DNA of 64,000 bases, taken from assembly GCA_900546325.1 (NCBI GenBank), contig URCR01000001.1:124001-188000 (forward strand), written 5' to 3'. Each line of letters opens with the position of its first letter. The stretch's first letter is position 1. The translations under genes were made by a program, and so were the position numbers. Positions 27,993 to 36,716 of this stretch are shown here, piece by piece. The DNA comes from an uncultured Lachnospiraceae bacterium (GTDB lineage Bacteria > Bacillota > Clostridia > Lachnospirales > Lachnospiraceae). The notes under the pieces are model-generated. The model saw only the letters and a list, made by a program, of their open reading frames with translations. It ran no database searches and was not told the origin of the DNA.

Positions 27993-28430
27993 ATGGAGTA
28001 CAACTGGATTGAAATGATGAACTATATGCAGAACCTGCGCCAGTTTTGCAGCAGAAATGTACGGCGCACCGGAAAAGGGAGCATCTCAACTTCCCAGGAG
28101 CTTGACCTGCTGTCCCGCCTCGCATTGTCCGACGTGCCGCTGACGCCGCACGAATTATGCATCTGCATGGGACTTGGCAAATCTGCTGTCAGCCGCCTGA
28201 TAGAACATCTGGAGAAAAAAGAACTGCTTAGAAAAGAACCCAGCCTGTCGGATAAGAGAAGCTACCATCTTCTGATCACAGAAAGCGGACAAAAAGCTCT
28301 TGAGGAGACTTATGAATATTACCTTTCACCCATTTACACGATGCGGCGCAGGCTTGGAGAAGCACATTTTCTGAAACTTATGGAACTGATTCACGAAACA
28401 AATGATGTCCTTCAGGACACCGAACACTAG
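27993..28430 (+). CDS. MarR-family transcriptional regulator
   Basis: A 145-residue winged-helix regulator. The recognition region reads PHELCICMGLGKSAVSRLIEHLEKKELL, followed by the wing KEPSLSDKRSYHLLITESGQ. Start ATG at 27993 has GGAG seven bases upstream. It lies 12 bases before a FUSC-family membrane protein in one operon, a common pairing in which the regulator responds to a compound exported by the partner. Confidence 0.9.
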   Translation: MEYNWIEMMNYMQNLRQFCSRNVRRTGKGSISTSQELDLLSRLALSDVPLTPHELCICMGLGKSAVSRLIEHLEKKELLRKEPSLSDKRSYHLLITESGQKALEETYEYYLSPIYTMRRRLGEAHFLKLMELIHETNDVLQDTEH

Positions 28431-28442
28431 GAGGGATTTCTA

Positions 28443-29528
28443 TTGACTTTTTATCAAGAATTACAACTAAATCAAGCCGGTTCAAAAGCATTGATCCGAA
28501 AGACCGGGGATCCAAAAGAAAAATTCCGGCACATTTGTATCTACCTGTTTAAGATTTTACTGACCGTGGCATTCTGCGTCGTATTTGTGACCATTTACAC
28601 CAAATTATTCGGAGCGGACAACAGTATTGTCGGGGTCGTTGTGCTTCTCGCTGTGATGGTATTTCGCAACGCAGACCTTGGCATCAAGAACTCACACGGG
28701 GTCCTTCTGCTTGCCTGCATTTACGGAATCCTTGCTTTCGGGCCGCGGCTCACAAACATGGTTGGACCATTTCCGGCATTTTTTATCAACGTGATCTGTA
28801 TCGGCACGCTGATGTCACTTGGCTGCCACAACGTGATCATGTCCAACCATTCGACATTCGTCCTCGGCTATCTGCTTCTCCAGGGCTATGATACGACAGG
28901 AACCTCTTACCTCCTGCGTCTCGCAGGACTTTCTGTGGGAGCATTTGCAACCTGCTTTATCCTCTGGAGAAATCACCGGAAAGTCCGTTACAAACGCACC
29001 GTCCGCCATATTTTCCAGGAATTTGACCTCCGCTCTATGCGGACACGGTGGCAGATTCGCCTGACACTTGGTGTTTCTACTGCGATGCTGTTCGCCTCTC
29101 TGATTCGTCTTCCGAGAGTGATGTGGGTCGGGATTGCCACAATGTCCGTTCTGCTTCCATTTAAAAATGATCTGATGGAACGTGTCAAATATCGTGCGCC
29201 GGGAAATATACTCGGTGGACTCTGCTTCCTCTGCCTCTACTACCTGCTCCCGGAGAGCTGTTACGGCTATATCGGTATGATCGGTGGAATCGGCGTCGGC
29301 CTCTCTGCCACCTACGGCTGGCAGGCAGTATTTAACTCGTTCGGAGCACTCTCCATCGCCATGAACACCTTTGGAGTTGCCGGAGCAATTATTCTCCGTG
29401 TTCTCACAAATGCACTCGGCTCTGTGTACGGACTGCTCTTCCACAATATTTTTGAAACTGGATACAACTGGATCAGTACCAGAATATCTTCCAAAGAAAT
29501 GGATTTGGAAAATGGGGCAGTTGACTAA
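28443..29528 (+). CDS. FUSC-family membrane protein
   Basis: A 361-residue membrane protein starting at TTG with AGGAGGG at correct spacing. Two hydrophobic blocks (about 35-170 and 205-345), each of several helices, flank a basic cytoplasmic linker (WRNHRKVRYKRTVRHIFQEFD), the organisation of FUSC / aromatic acid exporter-like proteins, though shorter than AaeB. VAFCVVFVTIYTKLFG and WVGIATMSVLLPF are family-like. Probably exports a small organic compound sensed by the MarR protein. Confidence 0.82.
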   Translation: MTFYQELQLNQAGSKALIRKTGDPKEKFRHICIYLFKILLTVAFCVVFVTIYTKLFGADNSIVGVVVLLAVMVFRNADLGIKNSHGVLLLACIYGILAFGPRLTNMVGPFPAFFINVICIGTLMSLGCHNVIMSNHSTFVLGYLLLQGYDTTGTSYLLRLAGLSVGAFATCFILWRNHRKVRYKRTVRHIFQEFDLRSMRTRWQIRLTLGVSTAMLFASLIRLPRVMWVGIATMSVLLPFKNDLMERVKYRAPGNILGGLCFLCLYYLLPESCYGYIGMIGGIGVGLSATYGWQAVFNSFGALSIAMNTFGVAGAIILRVLTNALGSVYGLLFHNIFETGYNWISTRISSKEMDLENGAVD

Positions 29529-29594
29529 CGATTCAGGCTTCCTTTCTTCCCCTGAATGCTTCATTCTTTTCCTATCTCCATTGGGAAATTTTAA

Positions 29595-29629
29595 TGGCAG
29601 ATGTGCTTTTATATAAGTCACATCTGCCA
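29595..29629. terminator. hairpin terminator between convergent FUSC and GH79 genes
   Basis: TGGCAGATGTG (29595-29605) pairs perfectly with CACATCTGCCA (29619-29629). Modest T-content follows on either strand. Confidence 0.7.
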
Positions 29630-29716
29630 CTGTTTAAATCTCTTTGAAACTCTCTGCTTTCCGATAGCTTCCATCTCTTTTATTTATGCAATGATAAATC
29701 TTTTTCCCAAATCCTT

Positions 29717-31219
29717 CTACACCATTACAAAAGCACATGCGGTCGGAGCTAAGTCAAATGCGCTTTCTACTGTTACTGAAACTAATTTTGGAAGTTCATC
29801 ATTTTCTCCAAGTACAAGTGGAGTTCCGTTTAATGTCATCACACGAGAACGGAATTTATCCTGCCCTTCCAGTACAAAAACTTCTGCAGTTTTTGGAAGT
29901 TCCACCGTTGCCGCTTCTGTTTTTGAATTGTTGATAATTAAGTAAGCGAACCCTTCTTTGCCATCTTTTCTGGAATGTGCAAATACATGTGCTCCTTCTT
30001 CTGCTATATTTGTACAGTATACCTCCTGCCCCATAAGGCGGTTCCATAATAATACCGCAAAGTAGTTCGGGCGTGGCATAAAGTCCCCGTGATTTAAGAA
30101 TCCGTATGCCGAAGAACATAATGTATTATGGAAAATCACGCCGTCTGTCACTGTTGAGAAATCTCCCAATTCATTTAATGTACGTGGAACATCCGCATAT
30201 GTAGGCGCCCATGTGTTTCCGCCACATCCGGCATCACCGGATTCTGTTACCCACATCTGTCCACCCGGAACATACTTATCACGAACTGCAGTGTAATAGT
30301 TTGCACATTCTTTTGCAATTCCCAAATATTTATCCGTTAAGATATTTTCGAAATTCCAATGTCCTCCCATCGCTGCACCACGCTCTGAAATTCCATTGTA
30401 ATAGTGGTAACTAAATACATCTAATTTTTCTTTTCCATTACCAATTAACTGATCTGTAGTTACTATTTCTAAGGCAGAGGCAATTCCACCGCCTACGTTA
30501 TCTTCACCTGTGTTGAGGATTCCTGCCGGAATATCTCCGCAGGTACATGGACCTACCAATAATGTTTCCGGATAATTTGCACGTACAAATGCACAGAACA
30601 AATCATGATCGCGACAGAAATCATCTGTTGTATATCCTGCCGGAAGTCCGCTCATTGCCATCATATTCGGTTCATTGGTAAATTCTACCGCTTCAATCGG
30701 AACACCGTATTTTCGACTGTAATCAAAGATTAATTTTGTCTGTTCAGGATTCCAAGGTTCATCTGCACTATGAATTCCAGGACAGTTTGCAACAGAAATT
30801 AATAATTTTCCGTCTACTGCCTTTACAAAGTCAAGAACACCTGTCCACTGATCTTTTGTTAATAAATTCTGAAATCCTTCCGGAACAACACCATTGGTAT
30901 GTCCGTCAAAGTCATAATATGTTTTATTTGCCCAGGTTCCCGAAACACGTACCCATGCAGAACCAAGTTCTTTTGCCAGCTTACGGAGACGTGGATGATA
31001 TAAATCAACCGGTTCATACATCTGCTGTAATTTTCCCATGTTTCTCCAGTCACTGATTACCGGGAACTCTTCTGTTCCATCAATCTGCGCATCTGTGTAT
31101 GCTTTCCAAAATGTTCCACCTGTAACTTCAGTCATTTCAATGTTGTAAGATACTAATCTAGAATCCATCTGACGAATAAGTTCAAGTCCATTTTCTTTTA
31201 ATTGAATTGTCCGACTCAT
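29717..31219 (-). CDS. GH79-like glycoside hydrolase (beta-glucuronidase/heparanase type)
   Basis: A 500-residue (alpha/beta)8-barrel retaining glycosidase. The stretches VRVSGTWANKTYYD, LTKDQWTGVLDFVKAVD, acid/base Glu183 in EFTNEPNMM and likely nucleophile Glu326 in MWVTESGDAG follow the GH79 pattern, with a C-terminal beta-domain (residues about 400-500, EGFAYLIINNSK...). GH79 enzymes remove beta-glucuronic acid from proteoglycans or arabinogalactans. No signal peptide, so it acts on imported fragments. Of adjacent ATGs at 31222 and 31219 the latter is better spaced from GGAGGG. Separated from GH109 by a terminator, so it probably has its own promoter. Confidence 0.82.
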   Translation of the reverse strand: MSRTIQLKENGLELIRQMDSRLVSYNIEMTEVTGGTFWKAYTDAQIDGTEEFPVISDWRNMGKLQQMYEPVDLYHPRLRKLAKELGSAWVRVSGTWANKTYYDFDGHTNGVVPEGFQNLLTKDQWTGVLDFVKAVDGKLLISVANCPGIHSADEPWNPEQTKLIFDYSRKYGVPIEAVEFTNEPNMMAMSGLPAGYTTDDFCRDHDLFCAFVRANYPETLLVGPCTCGDIPAGILNTGEDNVGGGIASALEIVTTDQLIGNGKEKLDVFSYHYYNGISERGAAMGGHWNFENILTDKYLGIAKECANYYTAVRDKYVPGGQMWVTESGDAGCGGNTWAPTYADVPRTLNELGDFSTVTDGVIFHNTLCSSAYGFLNHGDFMPRPNYFAVLLWNRLMGQEVYCTNIAEEGAHVFAHSRKDGKEGFAYLIINNSKTEAATVELPKTAEVFVLEGQDKFRSRVMTLNGTPLVLGENDELPKLVSVTVESAFDLAPTACAFVMV

Positions 31220-31441
31220 CATTTCCCTCCTATTTTTAAAATGAAATAGTATAGTAATTATTATAACAATCCACAAATTTTAACATAAGGGACAAAAAAA
31301 GAACTTTGGGACATTCTTCCACAAAATTCGCCTCTGTTTTTTGTATAAATTTAACATGTGTCGTTATTCTTCGCAACTACTTGGAAGCAGGAGCATCACC
31401 GCGTTTACTACTTTTTCAGCGGTGTTGTTAAATAATATTCA

Positions 31442-31478
31442 AAAGGGGGGCGTATCGCAAAGGCGAGGCCCCCCCTTT
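31442..31478 (-). terminator. GC-rich terminator after the first GH109-like gene
   Basis: On the minus strand a 9-bp AAAGGGGGG/CCCCCCTTT stem (31470-31478 with 31442-31450) is followed by TTTTGAAT. It ends the DUF624/GH109 unit before the GH79 gene. Confidence 0.8.
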
Positions 31479-31480
31479 CT

Positions 31481-32695
31481 TTATCTTGTCGTCCATGCTC
31501 CTTTTGTAAAGTCCGGAATCATTACAGGTCTTCCACCTGCAAGAATTGACTCTTCCGAAAGTGCTGTGATGCACATCCATGCTGCAGTGTCGTAGACATC
31601 GATCGGGCACGGAGTGCCATTTAAAACACTGTCGAAGAACTCCCGGAACACAAGCCAGTCCATTCCGTCATGAGAACCACGCACACCTTCTTCTTTGTAT
31701 TGCTTCCACATCGGATGTTCGTACTCTTTGCTGTACTCTTCTGCATTTCCCCACTGCTCTTTCCATTTGAAATCATATTCTTCATGCTGTTTATCGAGAA
31801 ATACCGAATCTGTCACTTCTTCATACATACCTTTCGTTCCGCGCACTGTAAAGTCACGGCTGTAATATCTCGGAAGTGTTGTATCCAGTGTCAGTGTGAT
31901 CGTCTCCCCTCCGGCACAGCGGATCACAGTCGTAACAACATCGCCCTGAGCAAATGCTGCGTTGGCAAGCGCGTGATCTTCTCCCAGACGGTCTGTAATA
32001 TATTCATGGAGCCCTGCTGCCTTCGAGGAAGTAGAGGTCAGTGAAACCATCCGGTTTCCATGATTAATGTGAAGCAACTGTGCGATCGGTCCCAGCTCAT
32101 GTGTCGGATAATTCTCACAGTTTCGGTTCAGATAATTTCTCAGACGGTAATGGCGGTACTTCTCTCCGCCGCTCACTTCGTCTCGTAGATCATGATGATA
32201 TCCGCCTTTACAGTGTACAACCGTTCCAAATACCCCAAGTTCTGCCATATGCATCGCCATCATTTCCCGGCGTCCGTAGCAGCAGTTCTCTAACATCATG
32301 ATAGGCGTCTTCGTCTCCTCATAAGCACGCACAAGATCCCAGCACTGCTCCACCGTATACGCTCCTCCTACTTCCATGCCGACTGCCTTTCCCGCACGCA
32401 TTGCCTCGATCGCGATGGAGATGTGATCTTCCCATGCACAAGTAATGATCACGGTATCTACTTCCGGATTTGCAATGACCTCTTGATAGTCCATTGTCAC
32501 TGCCGGTCTGGTTCCCTGCACCTCTTCTACCTTATCTGCAGCTTTCACGGCTCTGTCTTCATAGCTGTCGCAGACTGCTCTCACATTTGCTTTTTCAAGC
32601 GGAAGGATAACGTCCTGTAAAAGCCATGTTCCTCTTGCTCCAAAGCCAATCATCCCTACGTTTAATTTCTCTCGCTTCACTGTGTCAGTTTTCAT
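31481..32695 (-). CDS. GH109-like protein, copy 1 (NAD-dependent alpha-N-acetylgalactosaminidase family, Gfo/Idh/MocA fold)
   Basis: A 404-residue protein with an N-terminal Rossmann fold (VGMIGFGARGTWLLQD) and a long C-terminal domain. Beyond generic Gfo/Idh/MocA features it carries GH109 hallmarks: Glu136 in MLENCCY, Tyr166 in GGYHHDLRD, and Tyr196/His199 in YPTHELGP. These match in order and spacing the residues I recall as important in the Elizabethkingia blood-group-A-cleaving enzyme. Family members use bound NAD+ in an oxidation-elimination mechanism. Well over four-fifths of residues equal copy 2, yet codon choice is more GC-rich. The ATG at 32695 follows AAGGAGAA. No signal peptide. 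Confidence 0.85.
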   Translation of the reverse strand: MKTDTVKREKLNVGMIGFGARGTWLLQDVILPLEKANVRAVCDSYEDRAVKAADKVEEVQGTRPAVTMDYQEVIANPEVDTVIITCAWEDHISIAIEAMRAGKAVGMEVGGAYTVEQCWDLVRAYEETKTPIMMLENCCYGRREMMAMHMAELGVFGTVVHCKGGYHHDLRDEVSGGEKYRHYRLRNYLNRNCENYPTHELGPIAQLLHINHGNRMVSLTSTSSKAAGLHEYITDRLGEDHALANAAFAQGDVVTTVIRCAGGETITLTLDTTLPRYYSRDFTVRGTKGMYEEVTDSVFLDKQHEEYDFKWKEQWGNAEEYSKEYEHPMWKQYKEEGVRGSHDGMDWLVFREFFDSVLNGTPCPIDVYDTAAWMCITALSEESILAGGRPVMIPDFTKGAWTTR

Positions 32696-32709
32696 GTCAG
32701 TTCTCCTTT

Positions 32710-32870
32710 TTACTTTTCTTGAAATTTTAATATGCCATGCAGACAGAACCGTTCTCCCGCAATCGGAGGAAATGTTTCTGTCCGATAGATCTTGTTGCCA
32801 GTCATCCGAATCTCTTCCATGTTCTGCGCCCATAGAATCCGGTCATCAAAACAGTAAAACTCATTCTAAA
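32710..32870 (-). pseudogene. C-terminal remnant of a GH110-like gene
   Basis: Reading leftward from about 32870 to the TAA at 32710-32712, an open stretch translates to about 50 residues that align with the last 53 residues of the intact GH110-like protein at 37920-39608: CFDDR..., NKI, TETFPPIAG, GIL and the final EK-stop match, with roughly 20 identities. There is no start codon, and the upstream side is cut off at the DUF624 stop, with a frame break near the junction. It directly precedes the first GH109-like gene just as the intact GH110 precedes the second. A deletion has evidently removed the rest. Confidence 0.75.
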
Positions 32871-32878
32871 TAGACATC

Positions 32879-33514
32879 TTAACAGCATTCGGCTTCTTCT
32901 GCAATATAACGATTGAAAACTCTATTTAGAAAATCTGCCTGAATCCGTGCAATTCCAGCAAATAGAAAGAGGAACCACAACATTGCGTTGATTTCAATCA
33001 TTGCCGGATAGAAAAAAGTGATCAATACAAAAAATGTGGCTGTTCCAAATAAAATGCAAGTCGTCAGCAGATGACGTACCGACATCAGAAACGCATTTAC
33101 AATCGTATGCTTTATCGTGTTTTCAAACTTTGCCAAAAGCGGAAACAGATAAAGGAAAATCATTACAGTCAGAACACACGAAACAACCAACAGCACACGC
33201 ATGATTCCGTATCCGGTTCCCTCTAACGGCATATTCAGATTCATAAAGAGCAATGTAAATACTAGCATCAGAAAACACCACACCATTGTACTTTGCTTAA
33301 AATTTGCTTTCCATGCATGCAGGTATTCACTTGCTACATATGCCGATTTTCCAGCACTCTGCCTTAACGTCACAGAATATAATGCCGTCAGAGATGCACC
33401 GATTGTAATAACCGGAATGCATGTAATGATAAACAAGATATTTAAAATCATTACATCCGCCACTTTTGTCATAAAACTGAAAAATTTGTTATCCAGACAA
33501 AATAACTTTTTCAT
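32879..33514 (-). CDS. DUF624 (YesL-like) membrane protein
   Basis: A 211-residue protein with about five membrane helices. FFSFMTKVADVMILNILFIITCIPVITIGASLTALYSV is the DUF624 signature. Such proteins are usually encoded with YesM/YesN regulators and LplB/YtcP importers; here those partners sit 6-13 kb away in the second half of the glycan region. Function is unknown, probably accessory to uptake or sensing. The ATG at 33514 follows AAAGGATG. Its stop is nine bases from the GH110 remnant. Confidence 0.85.
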   Translation of the reverse strand: MKKLFCLDNKFFSFMTKVADVMILNILFIITCIPVITIGASLTALYSVTLRQSAGKSAYVASEYLHAWKANFKQSTMVWCFLMLVFTLLFMNLNMPLEGTGYGIMRVLLVVSCVLTVMIFLYLFPLLAKFENTIKHTIVNAFLMSVRHLLTTCILFGTATFFVLITFFYPAMIEINAMLWFLFLFAGIARIQADFLNRVFNRYIAEEAECC

Positions 33515-33649
33515 AATATCATCCTTTCTCGTGCAAATATTTCGCTTATCTGAATTATAACGAATCCATTTGAACACGTAAAGAATCCTTGTATAACAAG
33601 TAAAAAAATCAAAAAATAACTAAGAATTTATAATATTATTTTTTCCAGT

Positions 33650-34684
33650 ATAGAATTCCCCTGTTTTTTTGAATAGTTGCCTGAAACGGCATCGACTTGT
33701 TTCATCTCCCTGGAAATTTCACAAGAACAGTGAAATCTCCAGAAATTCAGATCTGATTCTCCATCAGAAATAGGTTGTGCCTACATCTTCTGTATAAATT
33801 CTTCTATAGATGCAGCTTTCGCAGCCAGCTTTGCCCACGCAATGAGAACCTCTTCCTTTTTTTCAGATGCTATTTTCTCTCGAAGCGATTGTGGTACTTC
33901 TCCAATATCCTGCAGAACATTGATCAAAACATTGACATATCCTTCCAGTCTTCCTTCTTCTCTTCCTTCTTCTCTCCCTTCTGCACGCTCCTCTTTTAAC
34001 ATCTCTTCAAAAATCATAAAGCGCTCCTCCATTTCCCGGCTTTCCTTAATTCTGCGGATGAATCTCTGCAACTGTTCCACATATGGATCATGAAATTCTT
34101 CCTCACTTCCTGCAAGGTCTGCCTTTACATATTTTAGAAATGTTACCAGTTCTTTTGGAACTTCACCCTCATTCTTTCCATGCGTATTTAGGAATAGAAT
34201 TTTTCTTCCATCTTCCAGATTTGTCTCCTTAGATTCTTTGCATTTCATCGCGAATGTATACCGATATTTTTCTTTTCCAAATGGATCAAAATCACAAATA
34301 AAAATAACGTACGTATCCGGAAGTTCACTGTAATCTTCTCCCGTCAACAGCAGTTCCATATCCATCTGGCTCTGATAATAACGGCTTCTTTTCCCAATCG
34401 CTGCCTTCTTTTCTATCTGCATCTCCACATTATAATGAGTTCGGTACTCATCCTTCGCATACACATCCAGTCGGACACCTTTGTATTCTGGATGATATAC
34501 GATACTCTTCTCTCGGCTGACTTCCACCCGATCGATCGGCATCTCCAAAACTCTTTCCAAGAATCCCTTACAGTTATTCTCATCCATCATCACTGCGCCA
34601 AACATAAAGTTATCTTTGATTGTAAGTTCCTTTAAACAATGTTTTCTTCTCATTGTATTCCTCCATTATACAGAGGAATTCTAT
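33650..34684 (-). mobile_element. second Rpn unit with 15-bp inverted ends
   Basis: ATAGAATTCCCCTGT at 33650-33664 and ACAGAGGAATTCTAT at 34670-34684 are inverted copies with one mismatch and equal the ends of the unit at 444-1580. Inside are the Rpn gene and, downstream of it, a hairpin (CTGGAAATTTCAC at 33710-33722 with GTGAAATCTCCAG at 33730-33742). It separates the DUF624 gene from the GH35 operon, so it may have been inserted within the glycan region. Confidence 0.5.
33781..34653 (-). CDS. Rpn family recombination-promoting nuclease / putative transposase, second copy
   Basis: A 290-residue paralogue of the protein at 477-1367. It keeps LTIKDNFMFGAVM, the nuclease core YKGVRLDVYAKDE...YNVEMQ (Asp and E-x-Q) and DTYVIFICDFDPFG, and has an EEGREEGREEG run near residue 225 before the C-terminal helix. 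The two copies have diverged substantially in sequence, so the duplication is not recent. The ATG at 34653 follows GGAGG, immediately inside the 15-bp repeat, exactly as in copy 1. Confidence 0.88.
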   Translation of the reverse strand: MRRKHCLKELTIKDNFMFGAVMMDENNCKGFLERVLEMPIDRVEVSREKSIVYHPEYKGVRLDVYAKDEYRTHYNVEMQIEKKAAIGKRSRYYQSQMDMELLLTGEDYSELPDTYVIFICDFDPFGKEKYRYTFAMKCKESKETNLEDGRKILFLNTHGKNEGEVPKELVTFLKYVKADLAGSEEEFHDPYVEQLQRFIRRIKESREMEERFMIFEEMLKEERAEGREEGREEGRLEGYVNVLINVLQDIGEVPQSLREKIASEKKEEVLIAWAKLAAKAASIEEFIQKM

Positions 34685-34714
34685 AAAATAATAGTAACAG
34701 ATAAAAAGGCCTTT

Positions 34715-34869
34715 GGCTAGTCTATTTCCAGACTTCTTTTTCCGTTGATTTCCCGGATACTTTCTACCTTTACTTTTAACTGTCCAATGGAAAGACCATA
34801 ATTTCCTAAATATTCGGTATAACCACATAAAACAGCATAAATACAGGAAGTCTATGCCCTCAACTAGCC
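34715..34869. repeat. 155-bp segment with imperfect inverted ends
   Basis: The 22-base segment beginning GGCTAGT and ending AGACTTC (34715-34736) recurs inverted at 34847-34869: both 7-base outer and 7-base inner blocks match while the middle differs. The interior on the minus strand has an open run of about 44 codons without a good start. It could be a small decayed insertion or a long hairpin; no similarity is recognised. Nothing else is seen between the Rpn unit and the GH35 gene. Confidence 0.35.
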
Positions 34870-34941
34870 ACAGCCTTCCTGTCCTTGAACTACCTGTTCA
34901 ATTTTTCCCGTTTTTTTAATATGTCAATCCATATCCATCAT

Positions 34942-36687
34942 TTATCCCAACTTCGGTTCATCCACAAGGCAGATTGTCTCTGCTGCTTTTCCATCTGTCT
35001 CAAAGATCACGATTTCATTGACACCTTCTTTTAACATCGGTCCCGGAATATAAAGTCTCTTCTGCGGTCCGATTTCCCAGAATCGCCCGATATTTCTTCC
35101 ATTTACAAACGCACATCCTTTTCCGAATCCGTCAACATCCAGGAATGTATCGCCAACTTCATCTGCCTGGAATGTAAATTTATAAAATGCCGGTAATCCT
35201 TCTTCATATCCTTTGGAATAGTCTACTTTCGATACATCATCTAATGGAAGGGAGTACATATCCCATCCCATGTGGAATGTCCCGTTAATCTGAACCCCAT
35301 GTGTAATTCCTTTTTTCTGCAGGTCAATTTCCGGTCCGTAATTAACTCTTCCTCTGTTTTCCATGAGAATGTCTAAAACACCCTGTTCCTCTTTCAATTC
35401 AAAACCGGTTGTTCTATCCATCTCATCATCATTGCGGATTTCAACCTGTTTTCCATCTGCAAAAATGATTGCCCGGTCCATTCCTCCACGGATTTTACAA
35501 GACTGAATTTCTTTTCCTCTTGTGATCGTACTTCTGTAAAGAACATAACCGTAATTTTGTCCCAGTTCTTCCATAGATAACGGCATAGATTCTCTCACCG
35601 GAGTACTAAGTGTATCCAATGTATCGAATAATCCGACCTTTTCTTGTAGCTGCAGTGTTCCATAGGCTTTTCTTGCAATCTTTGTTGTAAATTCTACTTT
35701 CGGAATTTCACGGAATTTGGAAATCACTTTCTGAAATTCCAGATATTTTTCTGTGATCTGTCCATCTTCCGTCAGCGGTGCATCGTAATCATAAGATGTA
35801 ACATCAGCCCCTACTTTATCATCATAGTTGGAACCATTCATAAATCCGAAGTTTGTTCCCCCGTGAAACATATAGAAGTTTACATGTCCTCTCTCCAGCA
35901 TCTCTTCCAGAGATTTCTTATGTTCTGCATAATCCACTACACTGTGATCTTTCATTCCCCAGTGGTCAAACCATCCTACCCAGAATTCCATACACATCAA
36001 CGGCTGATCGCCAATGATCTTTTTCACTGTTTCAAAGCGCTCTGCACCTTTGGAACCGAAATTTGCTGTACGCCATGCACCTTCCAGACAGCCATCATCC
36101 ATAAGCTGCTTTCCAGGTCCATCCGATGTTACAAACGGAACTGTCACTCCTCTTTCCACCATCATCTCTTTCAATGCGTTCAGATATTCTTTATCATTTC
36201 CATAAGAACCATATTCATTTTCAATCTGCATCATAAGAATCGGTCCGCCATTTGTAATCTGATAAGGTGCTACCAGCGGAATTAATTTATCATAATAACG
36301 TGCTACACAGTCCAGATATACTTTATTATAACAACGGAGACGGATGCCCTGCTTTGTCAAAAGCCACGCCGGGAATCCGCCGAATTCCCATTCTGCACAA
36401 ATGTAAGGTGACGGTCTTAAAATGACATACAATCCAAGTTCCTGTGCAATATCAAGGAATCTGCAAAGATCTGCATCCCCTTCAAAACAGAATTCTCCCT
36501 CTTTTGGCTCATGCACATTCCAGGCAACATAAGTTTCTACCGTATTACATCCCATTGCTTTTAATTTTTCCAAACGGTCTCTCCAGTATTCCGGAACTAC
36601 CCGGAAGTAGTGAATGCTTCCGGATATAATCTGGAATTTTTCACCATTCATATAAACGTCTTCTTTAATTTCAAATATATTCTGCAT
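34942..36687 (-). CDS. GH35 beta-galactosidase
   Basis: A 581-residue retaining beta-galactosidase. The catalytic TIM barrel fills residues 1-330: ISGSIHYFRVVPEYW, acid/base Glu158 in MMQIENEYGSYG, nucleophile Glu234 in CMEFWVGWFDHWG, and FYMFHGGTNFGFMNG; beta-sandwich domains follow, ending with the jelly-roll GCAFVNGRNIGRFWEIGPQ. No signal peptide, so it acts in the cytoplasm on beta-linked galactose, e.g. the Gal-GlcNAc/GalNAc core exposed after alpha-linked caps are removed. The ATG at 36687 is preferred because the family begins at this FEIKEDVYMNG block. It is last in the GH110-GH109-GH35 run. Confidence 0.92.
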   Translation of the reverse strand: MQNIFEIKEDVYMNGEKFQIISGSIHYFRVVPEYWRDRLEKLKAMGCNTVETYVAWNVHEPKEGEFCFEGDADLCRFLDIAQELGLYVILRPSPYICAEWEFGGFPAWLLTKQGIRLRCYNKVYLDCVARYYDKLIPLVAPYQITNGGPILMMQIENEYGSYGNDKEYLNALKEMMVERGVTVPFVTSDGPGKQLMDDGCLEGAWRTANFGSKGAERFETVKKIIGDQPLMCMEFWVGWFDHWGMKDHSVVDYAEHKKSLEEMLERGHVNFYMFHGGTNFGFMNGSNYDDKVGADVTSYDYDAPLTEDGQITEKYLEFQKVISKFREIPKVEFTTKIARKAYGTLQLQEKVGLFDTLDTLSTPVRESMPLSMEELGQNYGYVLYRSTITRGKEIQSCKIRGGMDRAIIFADGKQVEIRNDDEMDRTTGFELKEEQGVLDILMENRGRVNYGPEIDLQKKGITHGVQINGTFHMGWDMYSLPLDDVSKVDYSKGYEEGLPAFYKFTFQADEVGDTFLDVDGFGKGCAFVNGRNIGRFWEIGPQKRLYIPGPMLKEGVNEIVIFETDGKAAETICLVDEPKLG

Positions 36688-36716
36688 CTCTTCCGCCCAC
36701 ACATACTAAATCAATA

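Noticed and set aside
28815..29630. 271-codon minus-strand frame
   Set aside because: Antisense to the FUSC gene, with no recognisable domain and no ribosome site.
31481..32695. Plain sugar dehydrogenase of the Gfo/Idh/MocA family
   Set aside because: Generic fold is right, but the conserved YPTH, GGY-x-HDLR and LEN-x-CY blocks with matching spacing favour GH109; left open until a profile search.
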